Assembly (NCBI GenBank): GCA_020137815.1
Contig: CM035356.1
Location: 492,501-556,500, forward strand
Length of the DNA stretch: 64,000 nt
DNA from: Hormiphora californensis
Lineage: Eukaryota; Ctenophora; Tentaculata; Cydippida; Pleurobrachiidae
Direction: 5' to 3'
Positions 33,703 to 64,000 of the stretch are shown one piece after another. The position numbers and the translations under genes are program-made. Numbering within the stretch: position 1 is the stretch's first letter; every line of letters starts with the position of its first letter. A model generated the notes under the pieces. That model saw only the letters and a program-made list of their open reading frames with translations. It searched no databases and was not told the origin of the DNA.

Positions 33703-34693
33703 AAAATCCCTTGGCTACCAATAGCATGACTCATCGTGTAGGTGCGACGTTAAAATATTTCCTTTTCTCCTTCTAAAACTGTTATTGCATCTATGTCAAT
33801 TTGACTATAGAAGATGCAGGAAAGGAATAATAAAAAGTGAATTTCTTGATTTGGTTCGCTCAAAACAAATACTGGGAAATTTGAAGTTCGTCAATTTGAA
33901 AATAGAAATGACAGTTGAAAAGGATAAATGAATAAAACAGGAGGTCAGAATTCTTCGATTGTTGGTTTCGGCTTCATCATATCATATCTCTGCATGCAGA
34001 AAGAGTGTGTATTCGTCTTTTCATTACTCAAGTCAAACTTTTGAGTGACCTATGGATTGGACGATGAACGAACGTTATTGTTAATGTTACCCAAAAAGTC
34101 AAAGGTGGTGCAGGATATTGTAAAATGTATTAACAGATATAAGTTTAAGAGGGAGAACATTAATATCTTTTTTAAAATTTTTGAAGCCATTTATTGAGCT
34201 TTAATCTTGAAAACAAACGGTCTTAAATGGAAATATGGAAAACGAGAATTAAGAGCCCCCAAAGGGACCTAAGCGCTAATTTCTCCTCCTTTTGTCCGGC
34301 GCGTTTGCACCGTCGCGTCTCCTTTATTTTTCCCGATTTCTTTTTTACTTTGCTTACCACTTTTGAACAAATCTAGGTAATCAACCATTATGATTTAGTA
34401 TACTTTAAATCCTTCTAAATCCAATCATTAATAACGGCGGTATGAATTAAAGATTGTACATATATTTGTAGTTGGGGGCCGGGTTGACCTAAAGGACCAG
34501 GGTCAGCCCCCTTTCAGGGCGACCAACTATAGGTCCCACGTCACAACACTTGTAGTAGAAATCTAGGCAGTAAAGAGTTAGGTAATTTGAGTGGGAGAAG
34601 TTAGTATCTTTTGATTGTTGTGTGTATGCTCCCCTATCATCCAGGTTTCTCTCCCCTTTTCTCTCTCTCCCTCTTCCCAACTCTTCTTCCCCC

Positions 34694-34725
<32 letters not shown>

Positions 34726-34823
34726 CCCTCTCTCTCGCTTCTCTCCCTCTCCTCTCTCCCTCTCTCTTCCCCATCTCTCTCTCCTCTCTCTCTCTCCTCT
34801 CTCTCCCTCCTCTCTTATTCCTT

Positions 34824-34881
<58 letters not shown>

Positions 34882-35337
34882 TCTCCTCTCTCCTCTCTCT
34901 CTCTCTCTCTCTTCCTCTCTCTTCTCTCTCTCTCTCCTCCTCTCCCTCCCTCTTTCTCTCTCTTCTTCTCTCTTCTTTTCTTCCTCTCTCTCCCTCTCCT
35001 CTTCTCCTTTTCTCCTTCCTTTTCCCCTCTCTTTCCATCCTCTCTCTCTTCTTCCCCCTCTCTCTCTCTCTCTCTCCCTCTCTGATCGTGAGAAGGACCC
35101 TAAAAGGCCATTAGGGGCAGCCTTTGCCCAGTGGTGGAGCTCGTGGGAAACAAATATCCAATCACCACTCTTCAGCCACACTGATCTGATGATGATCACT
35201 ATACCCCCCTGAAAAACCACATTCCAATCATTCCAAACACGCATGAACAGTGTTCATTGAACACACCATACAGGAAATGAGGGGGGATAGATAAACATCT
35301 TTGGTTACGACTTTTTTCGAAGCGAAAGTTGTTCGAC
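33703..35337. other. Gene-poor interval with a large CT-rich block
   Basis: AT-rich unique sequence is followed at about 34655-35080 by 420 bases of interrupted CTCTCC repeats. The long frames here are repeat artefacts. I see no supported gene. Confidence 0.7.
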
Positions 35338-35466
35338 ATGTTCGGAGCGATTGGGGAGGCCGTGAAAACTAAAGACAGATTAAGAAGTCAAGGTATTTCC
35401 GACTCCGAAATTGAGGTGGTTTCTACAACTCCAGTACAAGATCATGGTTATCCAGGCCAGTTTTAA
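35338..35466 (+). CDS. Possible 42-residue ORF
   Basis: ATG 35338 opens MFGAIGEAVKTKDRLRSQG and ends at TAA 35464-35466. It has protein-like composition with amphipathic character, and the flanks are non-repetitive. No splice donor or recognised family. It could be a micropeptide gene or chance. Confidence 0.25.
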   Translation: MFGAIGEAVKTKDRLRSQGISDSEIEVVSTTPVQDHGYPGQF

Positions 35467-36103
35467 ACCGTTGAATTTCAGCAGGAAGGGTTATTACTTG
35501 CAAAAAGAATCAACATGGAACTATATGGAGTATGGAACTGGTGAGTAACCCATCTACCGGTATAACTGCTGTAAACGCGGCCCAATCTTGCACCACTACT
35601 GCAGTACTGCACCACTGCACTGCACCACTGCATTGCACCACTGCATGCAGCTAATTGCACAGCTTCTGTACCCTGATCAGGGACAGAAACAGCCACATAG
35701 CTTAGTGGAATAAGCTATTGATACCATGATCATCATGAAACCATCTACTTATCAAGGGGCAGACAGTATATAAATAAGCATAATATAGGCGGGCTAAAAG
35801 GCAATAATGATTCCGGACTATGCCCTTACATGGGGGTAAACATGAGTTTTAAATGTCTCAATCATTTAACCAGTTGCAGAGAAAATAGAGAAAAAAGAGA
35901 AGAATTGTATGGAATAATGTAACAATTTACCTTTCGATTATGCCGGGTAGACGGTAGAATTTGTTCAATGGTGAACTGAAGTGGAGACTGCATAACTATA
36001 TCAACAATAATAAGGAGATACGCGATGAAGATTACAATCGAAATATTATCGGCGAGAGAAACACGCGGCCCGGAAGAATTTTCTAGTCACAAGACCCCCT
36101 TTT

Positions 36104-36209
<106 letters not shown>

Positions 36210-36342
36210 CCTCTCCTTCCTCGCATCCTCCTCCTCCTTCCCTCTGCGCCAGCTAAGTGACATCGAGTGAGAGACCACGTGATTATCCCGCTGCGGATCT
36301 CAACCAATGAAAATGCTTACAAGCAACGCAACCATAGAGAAA

Positions 36343-36345
<3 letters not shown>

Positions 36346-36407
<62 letters not shown>

Positions 36408-36450
36408 AGAGAGAGATGAGGAGAGAGAGAGAGAGAGAGAGGAGATGAGA

Positions 36451-36508
<58 letters not shown>
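36346..36508. repeat. (GA)n microsatellite
   Basis: About 160 bases of GA with a few GATGAG interruptions. It lies only 140 bases from the opposite-orientation (CT)n at 36108, so the two could form an intrastrand stem. Confidence 0.97.
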
Positions 36509-36509
<1 letters not shown>

Positions 36510-36512
<3 letters not shown>

Positions 36513-38827
36513 TAAGAGACGACAAAAAGGGAAGATAATCCCTTATTGTATGCGATCCTGCAGACTGAAATCGTTTAACAGGTGATAGCTAAACATCTGC
36601 ACCTCTACTTCCGTGCTGGCGTGGCACGCGTGATTGTTTTAAAATTAAATAGGGGCAATATAAAAAACCATATTAATTCCGGATTTCAGGGCGGATTCAG
36701 CTTTTACTTTATAATTGGCTCTTTAGTCTTTAGTGGCATTTAGCCAGTTTTTGCGAACCAATTATTGTCCTGGTTTAAAAAATAAGCGACAAAAATACAT
36801 CGTAAAAGATCAGATCAATTCAATATTTTAGGATGGATAATAGCTAACTGTAATATTAATTGTTGCCCTGTCTCAATAAATTTAATGTTAGTTCAGAGAT
36901 ATAATAGATATGGGCCAACCCCAATTGAATGGTGGTACAGTGACAATAACTTCGTAGTGTAAATGTTTAATTTTCTATGTTACTAAATTTGGTTTATATA
37001 GTTGACAAACTTCATAACTATTTTACTTTAGTACTAGAATGTCACGTCAAACTAATTATAATTCAAAAGTTAATTTTCGCGAGAAGAAAGTATTTCATAT
37101 AGTTAACTATCGCTACTTTATAATCAACAAACCGGGTTTATATGTAGCGGGCTGCCCGGTAGGTATATATTATGCTGCCCGACCTGCGAAGCAGGGAGGG
37201 TGGTATTTTTTTATAAAACCTGACCGAAGGGAGGGGCTCATACTTTAAAGGATTTATTGGTTATCTCTACCTCTTCAATGGATAAACTGAATTCTAGCGG
37301 CATTGTAGGTAGCCTCGAATAGAGAAAAAACGGGGAAATTTTTGAAAAAGAGAAAAATTGAGGTGAAAAAATGAATGTGCAAGGAGAAAGGTATTGGAGA
37401 GAAAAGGGAGTGAGAAAGAAAAAGTAGTGCCTCCAAAATTCTCGAGTGTCTAGACAACGTTGCAGGCATCCCCTCTCTGTCCCTTTTAATCGATAGAGAG
37501 AGGGAGACAGCGTGAAGAGGAGTTCAATGGCAAAAAATGGGCGTAAAACCGGCGGAAAGGGTTGTAATTTTGCCATACAGAATGTTTGACTGGATTTCAC
37601 CCCCGGCCCTCCTCCAGCAAGCTAATTTCCATCACTAAACTACAGTTCAGTAGTTCAACTATAATCTCACCTGTTGTGTACTGCATATCACCTTCCCCTC
37701 TCTCTCTCTCTCGTTGGTGTTATCACTTGACAACTCTTGATACCATCAACATCGAATTAAAATTGGGGGTCGTCACCAGGCGAGACTACTTTGGCGACTT
37801 AGCTTTGGGAGATGCGGTAACCAGGGGTAACCAGGGGTAACCACGCTGTCTTCAGACGGATCATATCTGCAGAGAGAGATATTGGCGAGGATATAACAGC
37901 AAGATATCATTTTGCAATGACTATTAACCACAGATAATTATCAAGTCGTGATAACTATAAGGTCATCTTTCCGACTAGACTAAAACACTTTCTGTTATAG
38001 CATACCTCATTTTAGGCACCGGTAGGTGGGATGAGTTGAAGCATCTGAACCGCTGAGGTTAGCGGTCTTTTTGATAGGATCGCGTGAAAGATCCAGCTTT
38101 GAAACAATCATTTCTAACATAAAATGGGTTACGATAATTGGGAGTAAAAGGATATTTAGTATATGTCAGGGCGAGGGAGGGGTATTGCACTGATTAAAAT
38201 AGACACAGAGAGTTCTAAAAATCAAATATTTAATTCTGCTAAAATTGTCAAAACTGACTAAATGGTTTTGAGATTCTAAACTCTTTAGAAATTTACAATA
38301 TTTACAAGGTTTACTGTTTACAGCTACATTGATTGTCAAATATTGGTCAATTGTTGGAAGAAATTAGTATTCTTTTTTCTCCTAATCCTTGTAGACATGT
38401 TTCTTTTGTCCTGCATATAATAAACCTGAACCGAGAACTCTATTTTCCTGACCATCCATGGGTATGAGTTCTAGATAGTTCTCGGCAGGTCAAAATAGGA
38501 AGAATAGTTCTATATTGAGAGCTGCTCAGCTTGGCATATTCAGGTCCAGGTTAGAAGGTGTTTCGGTCCATAGTAGACTCCATCGCTCCTGGCAGTAAAT
38601 TTGAGGGCCCCAGCAATAGTTAGATCAGCAGGCCACGGTCCCAGTCAGGGGCAGAATTGCATCTGTAGCTTCTGAAGTATGGGAGGGGGGACTATATAAA
38701 TGGAAGATTGGAAGAATGATTGAAAGTGAACGGGTAAAAACATGGATATTATCCTAGCTGCGGCAAGGAATTTTTGGAAAGTACACAGGCCCCTGAAATA
38801 TTCACACAAAATGATATTAACACATAC
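36510..38827. other. Gene-poor AT-rich interval
   Basis: No supported exon. It contains a short GGGGTAACCA triplication at 37816-37845, the same motif as the receptor-intron minisatellite at 3536. Confidence 0.6.
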
Positions 38828-39217
38828 CCTGCCAAATTTCCTGGGGTATAGGACATCCACTCGTTGAATGAGGTGGACATGACGAATGCGCCGTTATTTG
38901 TTATCCCGTACAGAACGTAGAACGAATCTGTCACAGTTAAACCTGGGAAAATAACACGGATTAAATGAATCTTGCCCAATTTCGGCGCATTGGTATAGTT
39001 TTGTGGTCTTGAGAATTGCTAGGATTCAATAATGGAGATTTACAAGAGGGGTAGGATTGATTGGTGGGGGCGTTATTACTCTTTCTGTCTCATTTCGGGG
39101 AAGTCAGACCCAATAAAGAGCAAATAAGGTATACGTGGCATCCCCCTCTTCGATATTCGTAAAAAAGTGGTAAAACAAAGACAAATCTAGAGCACGTGGA
39201 ATATTGACTGTGGGACT

Positions 39218-39309
<92 letters not shown>

Positions 39310-39825
39310 AAAAAGTGACAAAGCAATACCCCGTCACAGACTCACATGTTTCCTGTATTTGTCTCAACCTTTCTAGCACAGTCTAGTTCTGTTTCAATAT
39401 TTCTTGACTAAATTAACTGGCATTATGAGCCCTCCTTTTTTACCAATCTCAATCACTTTTTCGCCCACTAGGCCACTATATGTGATGAATTTAAAGCGGC
39501 TGTTGTTTATTCAAGTAAGTAGCTACTTAAGTAATCTCCATATAAATCTTCACTCCCTCTCTTTCCAGATGAAGGAGCCCTCTCCCACACCATTAATTGA
39601 ACTCAGGAGCACGAGCATGTAACCATGACAACAACATCCCGATCTATATTATAAAGGAGTCCGGGGCGGGAGGAGCTCTAGACTCTGCCGAGGAGAAAAA
39701 CACCCCGTACTAAGACGGTGAGTTGCAGGAGAGCCCTGCGGGGCCTGTCAATCCGCATGTTAGAAGGTGAGACTGCAGCGATTTAGTTTCCCTCCCCACT
39801 GACATGTATCTATCTTTAACTGTCT

Positions 39826-39870
<45 letters not shown>

Positions 39871-41193
39871 CCCCTCTCTCTCACTCTCTCTCTCTCTTTC
39901 CCTTCTTCTTCGTCACATGATCAGCCTCGTGTCCCGCAGACCCCCCCCCCCCCCCGTATGTACGGACTATCACACAGCGTCACATGTCAGATAACTGACA
40001 AGGAAAAAGTATAGAAACGAGAGAAAGGGGGGAGGGAGAGAATGATTGTGGAGATAAAGAAAGAAACATCGGTTTGGTCTAAAGCTTTTAGACTTGTGAA
40101 GGGTTGTCATTGCGAATCTATCAAATCTAGCCCCCCTGGTAGGGGGCTATCTATCATACATCTATCTATCGGACAGGGGAAGCAAATCTCGATAGATATT
40201 ACAGATAACCAACCTTTAGATAGATCTTTTAGATAGCCGAGAATATAGTTCTCCTGTCAATAGCATGGGTTCCCACAATGTTTAGTTTAAATAATTCTGA
40301 TAGATCCTAGATAGATCTGGGAAGTCGAGTATTTCTTATCCAACCAATATAGTTGCACAATAGCACAGTTGGAGATTGAGTACGGTGTATCCCAATCATG
40401 TAACGTGTATTGAAAGTGTGCTGAGGGGTTGGGACACCATGATAGTTGGGGGGGGGGGGGGTGCTGTAATTCATAGTTTTGGGGGGACACCATTATAATA
40501 GTTGGCTGCTGTAATTTAGAGCTGTTAGCAAGAAGCATTTTTTATTATTTCGACTAATCTAACTGCACACGTACGGTCCTCGCATACTTGCTAAACAGTT
40601 GCACGCTAGCATTGGTGATAATTTCAGGGGGATAGAGAGAGAGGGAGAAAGAGCAAGAGAGGTATTACATTGGTATTGCAGTCTAGACGCAGATGTTAGT
40701 GAATGCCATGGTAAATGTTCCAAACTAAACGATTGTTAACGTGTTCGACTCTGGGAATCAGATTCATTTCACATGGCTCCCCAATCGATTTCTTCTTTCA
40801 ATTGTATAGCGAAAAAGGGGAATGAACGGAGTTGTTTAAAGTAGTGTTGAAAAGATTGAAACTTTTCAAACTTTTCAACACTACTTTAAAGAAATTAATT
40901 TGAGTGTTTCGCTCTTGGATAATCAGTTTAGCACTCTACGTCTTCTACGTCTTCTACGTGAATGAACTGTGAATAGGGTTATGATTCAATTGAGATTGGT
41001 GCCCATCATCCGGTATATCAAAATTATATATACGGTACTCTAATATGATGCACAATCAACTCACCAATTAGACTATGGACGGCTGTATTGAGCTGTGTAA
41101 CATGCATGGTTGAAGATACAGCATAACAAGTGGTGTTGCAGGCGTAGAGATATCCATGGCTGGGACTCCCCAGAATTCCCTTTCCGTACATTT
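38828..41193 (-). CDS. Two phase-matched orphan exons of an unrecognised protein
   Basis: The exon 41193-41065 (MYGKGILGSPSHGYLYACN, ... TQLNTAVHSLI) is bounded by TTTCAG and GTGAGT. It joins in phase 1 to the exon 38942-38828 (LTVTDSFYVLYGITNNGAFV ... NEWMSYTPGNLAG), bounded by CCCAG and GTATGT. The composition (paired Cys, many aromatics and Gly) suggests an extracellular domain. The upstream phase could also accept the 44.3 kb exon of the giant gene, so this might be its 3' continuation. No family recognised. Confidence 0.45.
39219..39305. repeat. (GA)n microsatellite
   Basis: About 85 bases of pure GA followed by an A run, in the intron between the two orphan exons. Confidence 0.97.
39830..39900. 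repeat. CT-rich tract
   Basis: Interrupted CT dinucleotides lie between C-rich segments. A C homopolymer follows at about 39942. Confidence 0.9.
40840..40895. repeat. Short inverted repeat
   Basis: TTTAAAGTAGTGTTGAAAAG and its complement CTTTTCAACACTACTTTAAA flank a short loop. Probably a MITE remnant. Confidence 0.75.
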
Positions 41194-41249
41194 CTGAAAC
41201 ACAAGGAGAGGTTTTGATCCCTGAGTTCTGTTTGCAGTATTCAAGAAGA

Positions 41250-41410
41250 CGCCCAGTAAAGTCGGATTTTTTGAAACTGTCACCCCCCTGGGTATTTTCA
41301 AACTTCGTAAATGACCATAAATCCGGTTCCTGACGAGATAGAGACTTGAAATTTGGAGGAACAATGATTGTACGCAATCTTCCGCCCAAATTAGGTGGTA
41401 ACTTTCAAAA
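41250..41410. repeat. Dispersed repeat, copy 2 of the 19420 family
   Basis: AAAGTCGGATTTTTTGAAAC and GAGATAGAGACTTGAAATTTG appear in the same order and spacing class as at 19420-19860. Confidence 0.7.
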
Positions 41411-41849
41411 CGAATTGTAATTTGTAGTCGGCGAGGTGACAGTTTTCAAAACCGATTGCCTTTAGCGCAAGTGCTTCCGCCCGGCATGAGAAGCGCGCGC
41501 ATGAAGAAAACCACAGACTTAGAACAAAAAACCACGGGTTCAAAGTATTTTGCACAACTCTCAAACATCGCAACTGTTGGCAACTTACCTCCTCCTACAT
41601 TTTCACTATGGTTATGTTCCGTCGTATTGTTTAGCTGTGGTGAACATATTTATCAAGATTGGTAACATCTGGGTATCTGCCTGGCTTTTCTGAATCGTAA
41701 CATCGGTACATTCAACAAATTCAACATGCGAACACTAAATGATTTTTAAAGGTCACCGCCAAAAACGCATCTGAAGTATTATCAATTTGGATACCGACCA
41801 CAAGTTTACATTGATCCCATTGACATGATAGAATTTTCCTCAGGAATAG

Positions 41850-44170
41850 GAGGGGGCAGCTTTCAAATCACTTATCCGACAAGGCGCCACATTAAGGAAC
41901 ATATTCTAATTTTAAATTAAGGGGCAAATAAAGAACAGCTCATCGTTACCCCTCTTTAAGTTTACAGCCCTTTTGTTTTCAGCGTAAAATTCCCCTGGGG
42001 GGGACCCCCAAATTCCCTTCCGTATTTTTGGAAAAAAAGGGTTTTTGTCCATTCTTTTGCATTAAAGTGGGTTTTTTTTGAATTTGTCCCCCCCAAAAAT
42101 ACCCCTTAAATTTTATAATTTTTCCCGGCACCCACACTTTTAAATTGATGTGACGCGAAAAAAAAAATTTCCGCGCACAAAAAGGGGGGTGAAAATTAAA
42201 AAAAATCCGACTTATTCAAGAAGGGCCCCAAAAAGCCTTTTCACCAGAGTTTCCCCCCGGGATACCCCGAACTAGGCGGCTTTTAAAACCCCCACAAGGG
42301 TTAACGGGGAAAGAAATGATGAGTAAGTTTACAGGCTTTTTTGTGGCCCAACTTTAAACAAAAAACAACATGAAAATGCTTAATCCTTTAATTTTTAAAA
42401 ATTGGATTCATTTTTTCCCGGGCGGGGCATATTTAAAGGGATTGGTAACACTGGGTATTGCCGTTTCTGATACTTCGCAGTTGTAAACAAGTCAGGGTAA
42501 ATTTCAATTTTTAACTTTCAAAAACAATTAAATCGGGTTTTTGAAACTTAACCCCCCCAAAGAGGCAAAAAATTTAAATTTTTACGCGCCCCCAAAGTTA
42601 AAGTAGGGGTTGGGCCAGAAAAGGGGGGTTAATTTTTAAAAAATCCCCCTTTTCGAGAAGGCACACATCAGGAAGGAACCCCATATTCTTTTAGGGTTTC
42701 AAAATAAATTAGGGCGGGTTACCCTCACCCCTCGGAAGTGAGAGGGGTTTATAAAGGGGAAACAGATGGGAGCTCTGTAGAGTCCTTTTACACAAGACCT
42801 GTTTTTTGGGCCCAAGTACCAGGTTTTTCCCCAAAAGAAAAACAAAACAAAAATAGTAAAACTAAAAACAAATGGAAAAATTTAAAAAATTTAAGGCACC
42901 CAAGTGAAAAAGGAAAAGTAACCGTTAAGGGGACCCTGGTTAACAGGGGAGGGAACGGGCTTAACCGACAGGGCCCAGATCAGGCCAAAAATCAATCCAG
43001 GCCAAAACAGAGGGACTTTCCCTTTTTTTTCTTCCTACTCCGGAGGGGCACATTCGGAAGGAGAACGTTCCCAGTTAAATTAGGGGGGGCCTGGTTTGGA
43101 TAGGAGTGGATCCCCGAACCCATGGGGAAAAGGGGGACCCTACAGTCAGAGGATCAGGAGGCGGGGTATGGTGTAACCCAATACAGCGGAACTTCACGCA
43201 GGAGAGAGGGAAGGAAAAGGGGGAAAAAACAAAGAGTGGGAGGCAAAGAAGGAAGGGGTTCGGGGGGGGGGGCGGGGCATTTCACAGAGGGGGGGGGGGA
43301 AGGGGAAGAGAACAGAGAAAAGGAGGGAAAAGAAGGGGGGCTTGAAACCGAAAAAGGGCTGGGGAAGAGACTAGAAACAAACAAATAGCACCAGGAAATT
43401 ATAAGGATGAAACCCTCTAAAAGAGGAAAAGGGGCAAAAAGGCGAAAAACCAAGGGGATTCAAAAAGGGAGAGAGGGAAAGGAGGGAGAGAGAGGAAAAG
43501 AGAGAGAGGAGAAGGAGGGGGAGGAAAGAGAAAAGACCCCCCCCCCACCCCCGGGGGGGGTTTAAAAAAAAAAAAAAAAAGGGGGGGGGGGCCCCCCCCC
43601 CCAAAAATTTTCCCCCCCCCCCGGGGGGGGGGGGGGCCTTAAAAAAAACCCCCCCCTTTCCCTTGGGGGGGGGGGGGGGCCCCCCCCGCTTTAAAATGGG
43701 GTTTTCTGGTTGGTAGTGGTCCTTTCCTCTTCTCTTTTTTGTCGTTTTCTTCTTCCTGTCCCAAATTTTTGAGTACAGAATTTTGCGCTAGGTATTTGGG
43801 TTTCCCTAACTTTATTCCCAAATTTTTGACAGTAGCTGTATTTCCCCGTTCCAAAAAGGGGGTGTGGTACGTGAAAGCACTGTCATCTCTACAGAGAAAG
43901 AGTTCTCAGCGCCCCTCAATCGAGACTCATTCAGACAGTCCCCAACCTAATATGGGGGGGGTATTTTAAATATTTAAATGATATTTGACTATACAAGCCT
44001 CTGATAAACAGGTAGAGTGATATATTTTTTCCCAGATCGTTGAGAAAGGGATTTTTCGAGGGGGAGCCAAGGGGGTTTCTGTCACAGAAATATATAAACT
44101 GCCGTCCGAGAAAGTATGGACGAGGACAGGGGCTTCGAATTCAAAACCTAGCTCTGTCTTCTCCCCTTTT
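41850..44170. other. Poor-quality consensus segment
   Basis: Dense homopolymers (runs of C, G and A, worst at 43530-43690) and compressed repeats are interspersed with degraded copies of the 19420-type repeat. The composition differs abruptly from both sides, as in unpolished single-read assembly. I place no gene here, and any reading frame would be unreliable. Confidence 0.75.
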
Positions 44171-44279
44171 TTTTACCTAAAATGAAAAATTTTTTTTTTG
44201 TAATTGATTGGTTGGGTAGAATTATCTTGTTTTATATTAGTTGTTTTTTAGAGAGAAAGGGATAGAAAGATCTTTAAAG

Positions 44280-64000
<19,721 letters not shown>

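Noticed and set aside
34489-35244. Long Arg/Glu-rich and Ser/Leu-rich frames
   Set aside because: Products of CT/GA low-complexity sequence on both strands. No splice signals or normal composition.
42738-43854. ORFs in the 42.7-43.9 kb segment
   Set aside because: The consensus here is unreliable (homopolymers), and the predicted peptides are low complexity.

Overview
The window is nuclear DNA of an animal. Every multi-exon gene uses GT-AG introns, and the recognisable genes are metazoan: spastin, PERK, an ANTP-class homeobox gene, an LDLa-bearing seven-transmembrane receptor and an F-box protein. Short introns, dense (GA)n/(CT)n tracts, many small hairpin transposons and huge secreted repeat proteins suggest an early-branching animal. 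A sponge is my best guess; this is inference, since no rRNA or mitochondrial marker is present.

Layout. (1) 1-12863, plus strand: about 28 exons encoding a receptor with a signal peptide, a long Cys-rich ectodomain with several LDLa modules, and a class A/LGR-relaxin-like 7TM core. Its introns hold a 2.5 kb fold-back transposon (7594-10131), a probable hAT MITE (6735-6843), a perfect 102 bp palindrome (10668-10769) and minisatellites built from splice sites. (2) 14533-22623, minus strand: spastin (MIT plus AAA ATPase). One large intron contains, on the opposite strand, an intact single-exon gene (15910-18693) for a secreted 927-residue lysine-rich protein made mostly of K-K-A/T tripeptides. 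(3) 23456-26179, minus: PERK (eIF2-alpha kinase 3) in one uninterrupted exon. (4) 26570-28318 and 28521-29038, minus: a coiled-coil protein with a KEN motif and a small CFAP97D/Hemingway-like protein. (5) 30130-32639, minus: a Tlx/Bar-like homeobox gene. (6) About 33-44 kb: gene-poor, with long GA/CT tracts, one orphan exon pair and a stretch of visibly poor consensus (about 41.9-44.2 kb). (7) 44.3-64 kb, minus: exons of one, or possibly two, giant extracellular proteins built from repeated beta-sandwich modules that resemble DUF11-type repeats. The gene runs off the right edge. On the plus strand inside this locus lie two paralogous small secreted proteins (49.7 and 54.5 kb) and an F-box gene with a one-base frame break (52.1 kb).

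Functional themes. The PERK-spastin block is housekeeping (ER stress, microtubule severing). The rest is dominated by secreted or surface proteins of no recognised family. The strongest candidates for undescribed biology are the polylysine protein nested in spastin, and the giant DUF11-like locus with its nested secreted paralogs. Exon boundaries were read by eye from splice consensus and phase continuity; no database was consulted.
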